64,000 nt of DNA from Larkinella insperata (GCF_026248825.1 NZ_CP110973.1:5973501-6037500), one strand, 5' to 3'; numbered from the stretch's first letter, positions 26,801 to 35,105 are shown. Translations and numbers: made by a program. Notes: a model not told the origin generated them from the letters alone.

Positions 26801-27599
26801 TGTAAGACCGGGGCACCGAGGGTGTTCCTTCGGAAGTGGTTAAACCGGTCAGGGCCGTTGGGTTGATGCTTAAAACGGGAGTGGGCGTGCCTCCGCCCTG
26901 AATGGTCGCCGTTACGCTCAGGTCGTCAATCGCCAGTCCGTGATCGGCGCCGGCATTATCGGGGTCCGACCAGCGAAGCAGGATCTGCTCCCCGGCGGCA
27001 ACGGGTGTTTCAAAGATAATAGTTCCGGAAATTGCCGTGCGGTTGGCGGGCAGATTACCGTCCAGCGCACTGGCTGTCGATACCGAAACCGGCCCGGTAA
27101 AATCCAGAGCTGGGGAAGCCGTAACCGGGGCATCAATCGCCAGGTTGTTGCCCGTCGCGTACCCAAACGTCAGAGAGTGGGCCGTGGCATTGGCCGTGCG
27201 CCATTGTTCGCCGGTATAACTGATTTGCAACGACGTGATCGCCCTGCCGGTGCTATTTGCCAGAACGAGGCCGTACAACACCGGGTTGGCCGAACCCGAC
27301 GCCACCGATCCCAGTGCCCGCTCGGCCGTACTTGCCGCGCCAAAACTGTATAGGCCACCGGTGTTGCCGCTGCCGGTTCCGGCAATCAGGACGGCCCGGT
27401 TGCTCAGCCAGCCGGTGAGTGTCATATTATTCGCCCAGGCATTGGCCGTTCCGGCTGTTGCCAGACTGTTAAAGTCCTGGGTGTAGGTGAGTGAATTACT
27501 GGTTAACGAAACCTGAGCAACGGTTTTGAAGGCCGTCAGGAGCAGCAGTCCGAAGAGGAAATAAAGCCGGATGAAGTACAGTAAAGCGTTGTTTTTCAT
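23805..27599 (-). CDS. Secreted endonuclease/exonuclease/phosphatase-family protein with two CBM3 modules and T9SS tail
   Basis: The 1264-residue precursor has a signal peptide (about 1-28), a beta-sandwich region (30-240), an Ig-like segment (245-350), and an OB-fold-like domain (about 355-530; AYIQDPTGGIAVFS). An EEP nuclease domain follows (about 553-855) with catalytic motifs AAWNIEWLG, VIGIHAKAN, LAGDFNDD and SDHVPVLARFD. Two CBM3-type modules come next (about 862-1010, LKVQYQNADNGATNNQIRPY; and about 1020-1165, VKVLTENKSSGSNANSISTY). The end (IQVLPNPVSDVFEVEF onward) is a Por-secretion-type sorting domain. The nuclease motifs look intact. It probably cuts extracellular DNA or a phosphodiester while bound to cellulose-like material; the pairing with CBM3 is unusual. 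Confidence 0.88.
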   Translation of the reverse strand: MKNNALLYFIRLYFLFGLLLLTAFKTVAQVSLTSNSLTYTQDFNSLATAGTANAWANNMTLTGWLSNRAVLIAGTGSGNTGGLYSFGAASTAERALGSVASGSANPVLYGLVLANSTGRAITSLQISYTGEQWRTANATAHSLTFGYATGNNLAIDAPVTASPALDFTGPVSVSTASALDGNLPANRTAISGTIIFETPVAAGEQILLRWSDPDNAGADHGLAIDDLSVTATIQGGGTPTPVLSINPTALTGLTTSEGTPSVPRSYTVSGSNLAADVVVKAPAGFEISTGSTYTTTLTLPVANSAVAATAINVRLTGTAQGTFSGTITNASGSASADVSVSGTVFDPNTIASIALARSQPVNTPVSSLPGGKIAGRVTVSNQFNDVAYIQDPTGGIAVFSTAFRNGVQIGDSVQITAGIIGAFNSNKQISGTVQFTNFGSQGPLTPKVVTTAQLPDFEGQLVTVNNAVIRPNTPVASPNPVFVLTPDANFQLQDATGTRELRVNRGTTIPGNTNPAGAAPITGVVGRFNTINQLLPRFTEDLPGAAPYAPAGETIDRNLTLDVAAWNIEWLGSPGNGPTNEAQQVTNAAAVLKNLQSDLVVLEEISSENALPSLLAQLPGYQGNCSPFVSNNPGHEIPANPATPGPTLPANTQRVCILYKSDVATLISQKPLMERVENLADYPTEADNFWASGRYPYLWKFNVTVAGVSKRVNVIGIHAKANEGAPNSQEAYDRRKYDVQVLYDTLKAQYPNDLLILAGDFNDDLDQTVANVPTTESTYKPFVDDRDSFTGVTKVLSDNGFRTFLTADNVIDHILVSNELAPAYVNGSAGVGTPYTTISDFGNTTSDHVPVLARFDLSQLAQLKVQYQNADNGATNNQIRPYLKLINDGTTAVPYSELTVRYWFTAENYAGINTFIDYAQLGNNKVKATYVRQDAPARTGANGYIEYRFDASAGNLAAGGNSGPIQSRFANKDWADLNETDDYSYNTGASFALTDRVTLYRNGVLIWGVEPETVPARVAVKVLTENKSSGSNANSISTYLKVVNEGNVPLAYGDLSVRYWFTKDGDASLNYWIDYAKLGSSSLTGQFVPVDPVRAGADTYFELNINPAVGTLYPLSNTGNIQYRIAKSNWTAFNLSNDYSYKAPAPFAENSRVTVYYQGQLIYGTEPGSSEARLATPENAEIFRIQVLPNPVSDVFEVEFTAPAGEEVRLQLTDVLGQTVLHHTVSATGGRQRQKMNVRQQGAGVYFLRASTGQQSQLVKVVKD

Positions 27600-27763
27600 A
27601 GTCGTCGTCTATTTTCCCTTAAAATTAGACCGGGTTTCGGTAAGCTGCTGTTAACTTATTGTGAAATCCGACAACATCTTATTCTGTAGCCTTCTTCGTT
27701 CGTTCAAGCGGTTTTTAGGTATTTTCCAGCCAGACTTGTGCATTTCTGTGCTTATCCGGCCGG

Positions 27764-27797
27764 TTTGACCCGAATTCGTTTTTTTATCCTATTTTTG
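27764..27797 (+). promoter_or_regulatory. Candidate promoter of the dicarboxylate symporter gene
   Basis: TTTG (27764-27767), 22 bases, then a perfect TATTTTTG (27790-27797). The spacing is slightly longer than usual. The leader to the ATG at 27848 would be about 45 bases. The rest of the divergent spacer 27600-27763 shows nothing further. Confidence 0.5.
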
Positions 27798-27847
27798 TTC
27801 TTGGTCGACCGGCTGCTGCCCCCGTTTACTCTTTATCCTTCATCTGA

Positions 27848-29098
27848 ATGAAACTAAACATCACCACGAAAATTGTTATTGGCTTTGCGCTGGGCGTCCT
27901 TATTGGTCAGATTCTGCACAGTACCTCCGACCCCGAAACAGCCGCTTCGATTGGTGCCAAATTCCAAGTGGTCAGCAAAGTTTTTCTGAAACTGATCAAA
28001 ATGATTGTCGGACCGCTGGTGTTCTCGACGCTCGTGGTCGGCATTGCCAAGCTGGGCGATTTTAAAGTGGTGGGCCGCATCGGCATCAAAACCCTCGGCT
28101 ATTTTTATTTTGCCACCATCCTGTCGCTGCTCGTCGGGCTGGTTGTGGTGAATATTACGCGCCCCGGTACCATCCAGAGCTGGCCCCGGCCCGCATCGGG
28201 CACGAGTGTCGGTATTGAGGGCAAGAAACTAAGCAGTGTCGAAGATTTTATTCTGCATATCTTCCCCGACAGTGCGTTCCGGGCGCTGGCGGAAAATGAA
28301 ATCCTGCAAATTGTCGTTTTCTCGCTCTTTTTCGGCATCGCGCTCGGGGCCATCGGTGAAAAAGGAAAAGGGCTGATGAAGGCCCTCGACGCGCTGAGCG
28401 AACTGGTTTTCAAAATGGTCGGCTACGTCATGCAACTGGCTCCGTACGCGGTTCTGGGCGCGATGACGGCCGTTGTAGCCGCCAAGGGCCTGGGCATTCT
28501 GGTTTCCTACGCGTACCTGCTGATCTGTTTCTACGGCGGTCTGCTGTTCTTTATCTTCGTGATTCTGGCCGGTATCTGCGCCTTTATGCGGATTCCGTTC
28601 TTTAAGTTGCTGGCCCAGATGAAAGAGTCGCTGCTGCTTTCGTTCAGTACGGCGAGTTCCGAAGCTTCGCTTCCCCAGCAGATCAAGGCCCTCGAAGATT
28701 TCGGTATTTCCCCCCGCATCATCGGTTTTGTCCTGCCGCTAGGCTATTCGTTTAACCTCGACGGTTCGATGATGTACATGACGTTTGCCACGGGCTTTCT
28801 GGCCCAGGCCTATGGGGTTACCCTCTCGCTGGAGCAGCAGGTCATCATGCTTCTGACCCTGATGGTGACCTCCAAAGGCATTGCGGGGGTTCCGCGGGCG
28901 TCGCTGGTGGTGATTGCCGGAACGATGGCGATGTTTGATCTGCCCCCCGAAGGACTGGCCCTGATTTTGGGCGTTGATCCGTTTCTGGACATGGGCCGGT
29001 CGGCAACGAGCGTGGCCGGTAATGCCGTCGCTACCTGCGTCATTTCCAAATGGGAAGGCGATTTTGTCAAACCCGAAAACGAGGTCTCACTCGAGTAA
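27848..29098 (+). CDS. Dicarboxylate/amino acid:cation symporter (GltP/DctA family)
   Basis: The 416-residue inner-membrane protein belongs to the DAACS family, which takes up C4-dicarboxylates, glutamate or aspartate with protons or sodium. Diagnostic stretches are the serine-rich re-entrant loop LLSFSTASSEASLPQQI (about residue 264), PLGYSFNLDGSMMYMTFATG (about 298) and VDPFLDMGRSATSVAGNAVA (about 378). About eight helices and two hairpins fit the fold. Substrate cannot be fixed from sequence alone. It stands alone between two intergenic regions. Confidence 0.93.
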   Translation: MKLNITTKIVIGFALGVLIGQILHSTSDPETAASIGAKFQVVSKVFLKLIKMIVGPLVFSTLVVGIAKLGDFKVVGRIGIKTLGYFYFATILSLLVGLVVVNITRPGTIQSWPRPASGTSVGIEGKKLSSVEDFILHIFPDSAFRALAENEILQIVVFSLFFGIALGAIGEKGKGLMKALDALSELVFKMVGYVMQLAPYAVLGAMTAVVAAKGLGILVSYAYLLICFYGGLLFFIFVILAGICAFMRIPFFKLLAQMKESLLLSFSTASSEASLPQQIKALEDFGISPRIIGFVLPLGYSFNLDGSMMYMTFATGFLAQAYGVTLSLEQQVIMLLTLMVTSKGIAGVPRASLVVIAGTMAMFDLPPEGLALILGVDPFLDMGRSATSVAGNAVATCVISKWEGDFVKPENEVSLE

Positions 29099-29173
29099 CC
29101 AGCCGTTTGATTCGAAACAAAGCGATCTGGTGCCGTTCACACAATAGTCTTTCTTCGGCCCGCATTAAGTGAG

Positions 29174-29181
29174 TAAGTTTG
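29174..29181 (+). promoter_or_regulatory. Candidate -7 element before the small membrane protein
   Basis: TAAGTTTG matches TAnnTTTG perfectly, 39 bases before the ATG at 29221. No clear TTTG was found at the right distance. Confidence 0.3.
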
Positions 29182-29220
29182 CATTCCCTGTAAACAACAT
29201 CTACTTAATTACGTCTGAAC

Positions 29221-29658
29221 ATGACACAACAAGCAATTTTAGAAACGGAGTTAGCTCCTTATTTTACTGAGAAAGCGCCCTTCCAGGTTCCATTCAGTTT
29301 CCGCGAGGGATTTGTCAGATACTGGCCATTTGTATCCCTGGTTTTTCTGATCATCGCCATTCCCGCCATTCTGGTTTTCCTCGGGTTGGGAACGGCCCTG
29401 CTTCCCGTCTCGTTTCTGGGCGGTGTTGGCCTGGGTTTGCAGTACAACATCTCCATGATTCTGGCAATTGTCGGAACCGTGCTGAGCATTGCCGCCCTGC
29501 CGGGCTTGTTCAACCGCAGACGACAGGGCTGGGTGTTGAGTTACTACGCCCAACTCATCAGCATTCTAGCCAGCCTGATTACGTTCAGTATTTTTTCGGT
29601 TATCATCGGGTTGCTCTGGCTGCTTTTGCTCTTTCAGGTGCGTTCTTATTACCGATAA
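29221..29658 (+). CDS. Small four-helix membrane protein of unknown function
   Basis: The 145-residue protein has a polar N-terminus of about 30 residues, then four hydrophobic segments: near residues 37-60, 62-85, 83-105 and 115-140. The middle pair is joined by a short RRRQGWVLSYYAQ cytoplasmic loop. No motif points to a substrate or enzyme. It resembles the many hydrophobic 'chromate/Yip1-like' uncharacterised Bacteroidota proteins only in general form. It has its own promoter-like element upstream and a terminator downstream, so it is probably a single-gene unit. Confidence 0.65.
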   Translation: MTQQAILETELAPYFTEKAPFQVPFSFREGFVRYWPFVSLVFLIIAIPAILVFLGLGTALLPVSFLGGVGLGLQYNISMILAIVGTVLSIAALPGLFNRRRQGWVLSYYAQLISILASLITFSIFSVIIGLLWLLLLFQVRSYYR

Positions 29659-29685
29659 AAAACTAATTCTGGCTCTTTTCTTCTT

Positions 29686-29722
29686 CAGGCTACCGGCAGC
29701 AAGCTGTCCGGTAGCTTGTTTA
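29686..29722 (+). terminator. Intrinsic terminator after the small membrane protein
   Basis: GCTACCGG (29689-29696) pairs with CCGGTAGC (29708-29715), extended by three further pairs (one G-U), with an 11-base loop and TTGTTTATTTTA after it. Confidence 0.8.
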
Positions 29723-29789
29723 TTTTATACCGTTTGTGTAGAATTAAGCTTTTTTGTCATAAACCTGTGCGGTACTCTGGGCCAATCTC

Positions 29790-29797
29790 TACTTTTG
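29790..29797 (+). promoter_or_regulatory. Candidate -7 element before the ABC ATPase
   Basis: TACTTTTG matches TAnnTTTG perfectly, 57 bases before the start of the ABC transporter gene. The -33 position is not convincing. Confidence 0.3.
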
Positions 29798-29854
29798 GTT
29801 TAGAACCAGCGCAGAAACAACCTGAATTGGAATACGCATCTTAACCACAATGGA

Positions 29855-30769
29855 ATGAATATCCTGGAAACCCACCGCATTGTCAAACAATACGCTCAGC
29901 ACCGGGCTTTGGACGACGTCAGCATCAACATCCCGCGCGGTCAGATTTTCGGTCTGCTGGGTCCCAACGGCGCCGGTAAAACCTCCCTCATCCGCATCAT
30001 CAACCAGATCACCGGTCCCGACGAGGGCGAAGTATTCTTCGACGGGAAACCGCTGGGCCCCGAGCACATCGGCCGCATCGGCTACCTGCCCGAAGAGCGC
30101 GGTCTGTACAAAAAGATGAAGGTGGGTGAACAACTGCTGTACCTGGCCCAGTTGAAAGGACTCAGCCAACGGCAGGCCATGGACAAGCTGAAGGATTGGT
30201 TTATCAAATTCGACATCAAAACGTGGTGGACCAAAAACGTCGAGGACCTGTCGAAGGGTATGCAGCAGAAAATTCAGTTTGTGGCAACGGTTCTGCACGA
30301 ACCGGATCTGATCATCCTCGACGAACCGTTTTCCGGCTTCGACCCCATTAACGCCAACCTGATTAAAGACGAAATTCTGGAACTGCGCCAGAAAGGCAGC
30401 ACCATCATCTTCTCGACCCACCGGATGGAATCCGTCGAGGAGCTTTGCGACCACATCGCCCTGATCAACCGCTCGAAAAAAGTGCTCGACGGCCCTAAGA
30501 AAGCCATCAAGGAGCAGTTTAAAACAAATACTTACCACGTTGAATACCAGGGCCCATTGAGCGATTTAAACCCGGCCTATACAATTCTGGACAGAAAACC
30601 GGTGGAAGACGGGTATCAGCGGGCCAACATCCGGATCCCGCCCGATGCCGCCGTCAACGACCTGGTCCGCGACCTGATCGACCACGTAACCGTGCGCTCG
30701 TTCGGCGAGAACATTCCTTCCATGAACGATATCTTTATCAAAGCCGTCGGCGAAGTTCCAACCACTTAA
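29855..30769 (+). CDS. ABC transporter ATP-binding protein (NatA-like)
   Basis: The 304-residue cytoplasmic ATPase has Walker A GPNGAGKTS (about residue 37), signature LSKGMQQK (about 133), Walker B LIILDEPFSGFDP (about 151) and the switch His in FSTHRM (about 188). A C-terminal extension of about 80 residues is typical of NatA/CcmA-type exporters. It is encoded directly before a matching NatB-like permease, separated by an inverted repeat. In the family such pairs export sodium ions, antibiotics or peptides; the cargo here is unknown. Confidence 0.94.
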   Translation: MNILETHRIVKQYAQHRALDDVSINIPRGQIFGLLGPNGAGKTSLIRIINQITGPDEGEVFFDGKPLGPEHIGRIGYLPEERGLYKKMKVGEQLLYLAQLKGLSQRQAMDKLKDWFIKFDIKTWWTKNVEDLSKGMQQKIQFVATVLHEPDLIILDEPFSGFDPINANLIKDEILELRQKGSTIIFSTHRMESVEELCDHIALINRSKKVLDGPKKAIKEQFKTNTYHVEYQGPLSDLNPAYTILDRKPVEDGYQRANIRIPPDAAVNDLVRDLIDHVTVRSFGENIPSMNDIFIKAVGEVPTT

Positions 30770-30775
30770 TTAATT

Positions 30776-30867
30776 GTGAATGAGTGGATGACAGAATAAG
30801 AGAGTGGCTTTGCAGGGAGCAGATCATTGGCGGAGCTATTCACTCATTCTATCATCCACTCATTCAC
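30776..30867. repeat. Intergenic inverted repeat, copy 3
   Basis: GTGAATGAGTGGATGA (30776-30791) recurs inverted as TCATCCACTCATTCAC (30852-30867), a perfect 16-base match followed by five further matching bases after one mismatch. The loop is about 40 bases and includes GGCGGAGC, as in copy 2. It fills the spacer between the ABC ATPase and permease genes. Confidence 0.75.
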
Positions 30868-30879
30868 GCATCGACACTT

Positions 30880-32211
30880 ATGCGAACTATTTTCCTTATC
30901 CTCAAACGCGAGTACCTGGTCCGGGTCAAGAAGAAATCATTCCTGATCATGACCTTCGTGACGCCCCTGCTGGTTTCCTGTCTCTGGCTTATTCCGATCC
31001 TGTTCGCCATGCGCGACATTGATCAGAAGAAAGTCGAGGTGATTGACGAAAACGGCAAGTTTGCCAAAACGTTCAAAAACACGAACGAGCTGGTGTTTAC
31101 GCCGGTGAAGCTGCCGGTGGAAAACGCTAAAAAGGATTTTAGCCAGAGCGGTTACGACGTGCTGGTCCACATTCCGAAAGACATTCTGGAAAATCCGAAA
31201 AGCCTGAAAATCTATGCGGAAAAGAACGTTAGCCTGGAGGTGAAAAATGGCATTGAAAACGCCGTTGAGCAGGAAATCGAAAACATCCGGCTGCTGGAAG
31301 CGGGCATTGACCGCAAAGTGCTGGAAAGCACAAAAGCCAACGTTTCCTCGGATACGTACAGCCTGAGCGATGAAGGCGAAAAAGACAGCAGCTCGGGCGC
31401 GGCCACGGGTATCGGCTACTTCTGCGCTTTCGTGATCTACATGGCCATTTTCATCTACGGTGTGCAGGTGATGCGGGGCGTTATGGAAGAAAAGACCAAC
31501 CGGATTGTTGAGGTAATTATCTCGTCGGTAAAACCGTTTCAGCTGATGGCGGGGAAAATCACCGGTGTTGCCCTGGTGGGTCTGACGCAGTTTATGCTCT
31601 GGATTCTGCTCACGTTCGGCATGTCGTCGGCCATATCGAGTTTTGTGGGCCAGAGCGTGGGGCCGCAGCAACGCGTTGAAATGATGGCGCAGTCGCCTGG
31701 GCAGAACCAGACCGCCCCCGCCGAAAAACCCAAGACCGAGCAGAAAAACAACCCGATGAATTCGATTCTGAAAGCCATCGGTACGCTCGACATTCCGCTG
31801 ATCATTGGCTGTTTCCTGATTTACTTCATTGGCGGTTACCTGATTTACAGCGCCTTGTTTGCGGCCGTTGGGTCCGCCGTCGACAGCGATACCGACGTGC
31901 AGCAGTTTATGTTCCCGGTCACGATGCCGCTGGTTCTTTCGTTTATCATGGCGCAGTTCGTTATCCGCGAACCCGACGGCGCGGTGGCCTTCTGGATGTC
32001 AATGATTCCGTTTACCTCCCCCATCGTCATGATGGTGCGTATCCCGTTCGGCGTGCCTTTTTGGGAAGTCGCCCTGTCGGTTTCGCTACTGATCGTCGGC
32101 TTCCTGGGTACGTCCTGGCTGGCAGCCCGCATCTACCGCGTTGGCATCCTGATGTACGGCAAAAAACCGTCGTACAAAGAACTGGCAAAATGGCTATTCT
32201 ATAAAGTTTGA
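30880..32211 (+). CDS. ABC transporter permease (NatB / ABC2_membrane_3 family)
   Basis: The 443-residue membrane protein starts with cytoplasmic RTIFLILKREYLVRVKKKS, then a first helix (about 22-42). A large extracytoplasmic domain of about 140 residues follows, then five C-terminal helices interrupted by a polar Gln/Pro-rich stretch (about 265-290). This is the NatB topology. I start at the ATG at 30880 because the family's LKREY opening begins there; the open frame upstream runs through the inverted repeat. It pairs with the upstream ATPase. Confidence 0.9.
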   Translation: MRTIFLILKREYLVRVKKKSFLIMTFVTPLLVSCLWLIPILFAMRDIDQKKVEVIDENGKFAKTFKNTNELVFTPVKLPVENAKKDFSQSGYDVLVHIPKDILENPKSLKIYAEKNVSLEVKNGIENAVEQEIENIRLLEAGIDRKVLESTKANVSSDTYSLSDEGEKDSSSGAATGIGYFCAFVIYMAIFIYGVQVMRGVMEEKTNRIVEVIISSVKPFQLMAGKITGVALVGLTQFMLWILLTFGMSSAISSFVGQSVGPQQRVEMMAQSPGQNQTAPAEKPKTEQKNNPMNSILKAIGTLDIPLIIGCFLIYFIGGYLIYSALFAAVGSAVDSDTDVQQFMFPVTMPLVLSFIMAQFVIREPDGAVAFWMSMIPFTSPIVMMVRIPFGVPFWEVALSVSLLIVGFLGTSWLAARIYRVGILMYGKKPSYKELAKWLFYKV

Positions 32212-32213
32212 TA

Positions 32214-32280
32214 TGAGTTAAATTGAGAGTGATGAGTGATGAATGCGTCAGCCAACTCATCACTCTTAATTCTTAACTTC
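32214..32280. repeat. Intergenic inverted repeat, copy 4
   Basis: AGAGTGATGAGT (32226-32237) is matched by ACTCATCACTCT (32255-32266), with further near-matches outward (GAGTTAAATTG / TTAATTCTTAAC). The loop, reversed, contains GGCTGACGCATT, close to GGCTGATGCATT in copy 1. It fills the convergent spacer between the permease gene and the LytTR regulator gene and could act as a weak bidirectional terminator. Confidence 0.75.
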
Positions 32281-32281
32281 C

Positions 32282-33064
32282 TTACGTATTCAGCCAGGTT
32301 TTGAAGGAGTCGGCCCGCTCCCGACTGACGGACACTTCCTCTTCCGACGGGCGGTGCTTCAGCCAGATCCGGAGCCGGCCGTTAAAGTAAGGTTCGATGC
32401 GCTCGATGGCCGACAGGTGCGTGATGTATTTGCGGTTGACCCGGAAAAACAACCGGGGGTCCAGTTTGCCTTCCAGTTCGTCCAGTGTTTCGTCGACGAT
32501 GTATTTGCGGTTTTGATTCGTGATCAGAAAAACCACTTTATCGTCGGCGTAGAGATACATGATGTCCGCGGTTTCGACCACGTCAAACCGTCCGCCCTGC
32601 TTGATCAGAAAACGGTTTTTGTATGAAACCGGCTTGATGCCAAATTCTTCGAGCATTTTCGCCAGGTTTTCGGAAGCTCCCGACTGCAGGCCTGCGTTCT
32701 GTTGCTGGTTCCGGAATTTTTGAATGGCTTTCGCCAGTTCTTCCTGCTCAATGGGTTTTAGCAAATAATCAACGCTGTTGACTTTAAAAGCCCGCAGGGC
32801 GTACTCGTCGTAAGCCGTCGTGAAAATAACCGGCGTCTTGACGTCCACCTGCTGAAAGATCTCGAAACTCAGCCCGTCGGCCAGTTGAATATCCATCAGC
32901 AGCAGGTCCGGAGCCGGATGGGTCTGCCACCAGCGGACGAAAGCCCGTACCGTATCAATTTTGCCCATGATCTCGGCCTCGGGTGCCACTTCCCGAATTA
33001 ACCCCTCCATTCGCTTAACGGCCAGCGGCTCGTCTTCCACAATTACTATTTTCATTCCTGTCAT
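32282..33064 (-). CDS. LytTR-family response regulator
   Basis: The 260-residue protein has a receiver domain with the acidic cluster VEDEP, phospho-acceptor Asp in LLLMDIQLADGLSFEIF (about residue 56) and Lys in YLLKPIEQEE (about 106). A Gln-rich linker leads to a C-terminal LytTR DNA-binding domain (about 155-255; KYIVDETLDELEGKL, FFRVNRKYITHLSAIERIE). It overlaps its kinase gene by 4 bases, which supports the upstream of two close start codons and implies translational coupling. Confidence 0.94.
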   Translation of the reverse strand: MTGMKIVIVEDEPLAVKRMEGLIREVAPEAEIMGKIDTVRAFVRWWQTHPAPDLLLMDIQLADGLSFEIFQQVDVKTPVIFTTAYDEYALRAFKVNSVDYLLKPIEQEELAKAIQKFRNQQQNAGLQSGASENLAKMLEEFGIKPVSYKNRFLIKQGGRFDVVETADIMYLYADDKVVFLITNQNRKYIVDETLDELEGKLDPRLFFRVNRKYITHLSAIERIEPYFNGRLRIWLKHRPSEEEVSVSRERADSFKTWLNT

Positions 33065-34095
33065 GAATTTCCAACCGTACGATGGGCCGCCGGTTCCAGT
33101 AAAGGCAATTTAACCATAAACTCCCGCTCCGTCTGGGCGATTTCCACCGGGCGGTCGGCGGCTAGCTGGACGTAGCGGTTTTGTAAATTTTTCAACCCAA
33201 TGCCCGTCGAATCGGTCCGCAACCGGCTTTTGGGCTGGTAGGAGTTCGACACCACCAGGCAATCTTTTTCGGTATAAATCTGGATCACCAGCGGCTTTTC
33301 CAGCGAACATTCGTTGTGCTTGACCACGTTTTCCAGCAACGTCAGCAGGCCCTGCGTAACAATCTGGCGGTTGCGGTCGGCTTCCGACAGATCGACGGTA
33401 TAGCGGAAGCTTTCGCCAAAGCGCATCTGGTTGATAAACAGGTACGATTCGGCAATTTTCAGCTCCGTAGCGAGTTCAATGGTATTCTGCTCCGAATGCT
33501 GCAAACTGTAGCGAAAAACCTTCGAAAGCCGTTCGACAAATTGCACCGATTTGCCCGTATCTTCCGGAATCAGGGCGCTCAGAATGTTCAGCGAATTGAA
33601 CAGAAAGTGCGGATTAACCTGGTTTTTCAGCGACTCAAACTCGGCTTTCAGGACGGCCTGTTTCAAGCCCTCTTCCATCAGCAGCAGAGCTTTCCAGCGC
33701 TGCACGAAGGATTTCAGCGAATAAACCGCCGTGATGCCCGCCGTGATGATGGCAAACAAACCGCAGATCGAGCAGTAATCCGTAGTACGAAAATCGACGT
33801 TGCCGAAACAATCCAGACTCAACGTGGCGACAAAACCCGTGATGGCCGCCAGAATACCGCTCGACGTGACGGTCAGCGAAACCAGCTTCTGGGGCGATAA
33901 CTGTTCCGCCGAATGGTTCAGAATATACGGTATAAACCAGGACAATGCCGTGTAAATGACCAGACCGCTCCCAATGACAATGCTGATAATGGTCCATTTT
34001 AATTCCGTGGATATGCCCGATTCCGTCATCATCAATGCGTAAATCAGCAGCGCCAGCATACTCAGCAGAACGCACAGTCTCAATTTATTTCTCAT
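33061..34095 (-). CDS. LytS-like sensor histidine kinase
   Basis: The 344-residue inner-membrane kinase has four N-terminal helices (about residues 7-28, 36-58, 70-92 and 105-130). The His_kinase domain follows, with the phospho-acceptor His in QVNPHFLFNSLN (about 170), and then a HATPase domain ending in GLKNLQNRYVQL. It partners the LytTR regulator downstream. The extracytoplasmic loops are short, so it may sense membrane state or a small ligand. Confidence 0.93.
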   Translation of the reverse strand: MRNKLRLCVLLSMLALLIYALMMTESGISTELKWTIISIVIGSGLVIYTALSWFIPYILNHSAEQLSPQKLVSLTVTSSGILAAITGFVATLSLDCFGNVDFRTTDYCSICGLFAIITAGITAVYSLKSFVQRWKALLLMEEGLKQAVLKAEFESLKNQVNPHFLFNSLNILSALIPEDTGKSVQFVERLSKVFRYSLQHSEQNTIELATELKIAESYLFINQMRFGESFRYTVDLSEADRNRQIVTQGLLTLLENVVKHNECSLEKPLVIQIYTEKDCLVVSNSYQPKSRLRTDSTGIGLKNLQNRYVQLAADRPVEIAQTEREFMVKLPLLEPAAHRTVGNS

Positions 34096-34107
34096 GGGTG
34101 GTTTTCT

Positions 34108-34875
34108 CTATACTTTCTTAATGGAACCGGCGCCGGAGCTTTCAAAATGCACACTTGGCTCGCCCTGGTAATGTACTTTGCTGGCCCCGGTTGCCTCGGC
34201 TTTCAGGATGCGCGTGGCGTAAATCTGGGCGGTGCAGGCACCCGTCACCTCCACGGTGGCATCCTCTACCGGAAACTGCAGGGCGTGGAGCGTTGATGCG
34301 CCCGTCAGGTCGGCCGCCAGCGTGTTGCCCCGCCCGATGAGCGATAAGCGGGATGCGCCCGTGATGTCGATGTTCAGCAATTGAGCCTCCCCTTCCAGCG
34401 AGACGTTCGACGCCCCGGTAATGTCGATATCCAGCGCGGCCAGTTCACGGAATCCGGAAAGCTGAACGGTGCAGGCGCCCGATACGTCCAGTTTGCTCAG
34501 GTTGGGCGTGGTCAGCGTAAGCAGCAGATCATACTGCCGGTGCCAGAAGAAAAAGCCGGAACCGATTTTCAGCCATTTGCCCCGCTGCCGCACCTTTACG
34601 TTCTGAATGGCCCGGCGCGATCCCCGGGCGGTCAACGAGTAGGTGGGTCCGTCGGACACCAGCACGTTGAGCATACCCCAGATTTCCAACTTTTCGAACG
34701 CCGTAATGGGCAGCTCTTCCGTTACTTCCTCGTACGACTCCTTGTCGGTTTGCCACCAGATGGTCGTCACCAGCGCCAGCAGACCTATGGTCAGCAGGGT
34801 GAGGTGCAGGTAGTTTTTAACGGGTTCAACCGGCATTGCATCGGCAATCAGCAATACATCCAGTAAGTTACTCAT
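34108..34875 (-). CDS. GIN-domain (DUF2807) membrane-anchored protein
   Basis: The 255-residue protein has a cytoplasmic stretch, one hydrophobic helix (about residues 27-45, LHLTLLTIGLLALVTTIWW) and then a GIN/DUF2807 beta-helix. The recurring motif is about 20 residues with DxTGAS or DxTGAC (TGASNVSLEGEA, TGASRLSLIGRG, TGASTLHALQ), which is the hallmark of this family. I start at the ATG at 34875; a start at 34938 adds 21 unlikely residues. It lies 12 bases upstream of the LytS-like kinase gene, so the three probably share an operon. The family's role is not established. Confidence 0.82.
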   Translation of the reverse strand: MSNLLDVLLIADAMPVEPVKNYLHLTLLTIGLLALVTTIWWQTDKESYEEVTEELPITAFEKLEIWGMLNVLVSDGPTYSLTARGSRRAIQNVKVRQRGKWLKIGSGFFFWHRQYDLLLTLTTPNLSKLDVSGACTVQLSGFRELAALDIDITGASNVSLEGEAQLLNIDITGASRLSLIGRGNTLAADLTGASTLHALQFPVEDATVEVTGACTAQIYATRILKAEATGASKVHYQGEPSVHFESSGAGSIKKV

Positions 34876-34990
34876 TTCTAAGGCGACTGATTTTTTGACA
34901 AAGATGGCGCCCACGACACCGGGCCTACAAATGTCCACCGACGAACTAACTAAAAAGTCGGATGAGCCGTCGAAGCTACCGAAAGTTCTG

Positions 34991-34998
34991 TATTTTTG
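34991..34998 (+). promoter_or_regulatory. Candidate -7 element before DUF4494 gene
   Basis: TATTTTTG fits TAnnTTTG perfectly. It stands 107 bases before the DUF4494 start and only 4 bases before a small upstream open frame (see findings). Confidence 0.35.
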
Positions 34999-35105
34999 AA
35001 GTATGGGTTCCTACACGGAGTTGATCAGCGAACATCAGCGGTTTACGGAGAAACAACCTGATCAGCTCCCGGTGACAACCCAAAAAACTTATAATCCAAC
35101 GATTT

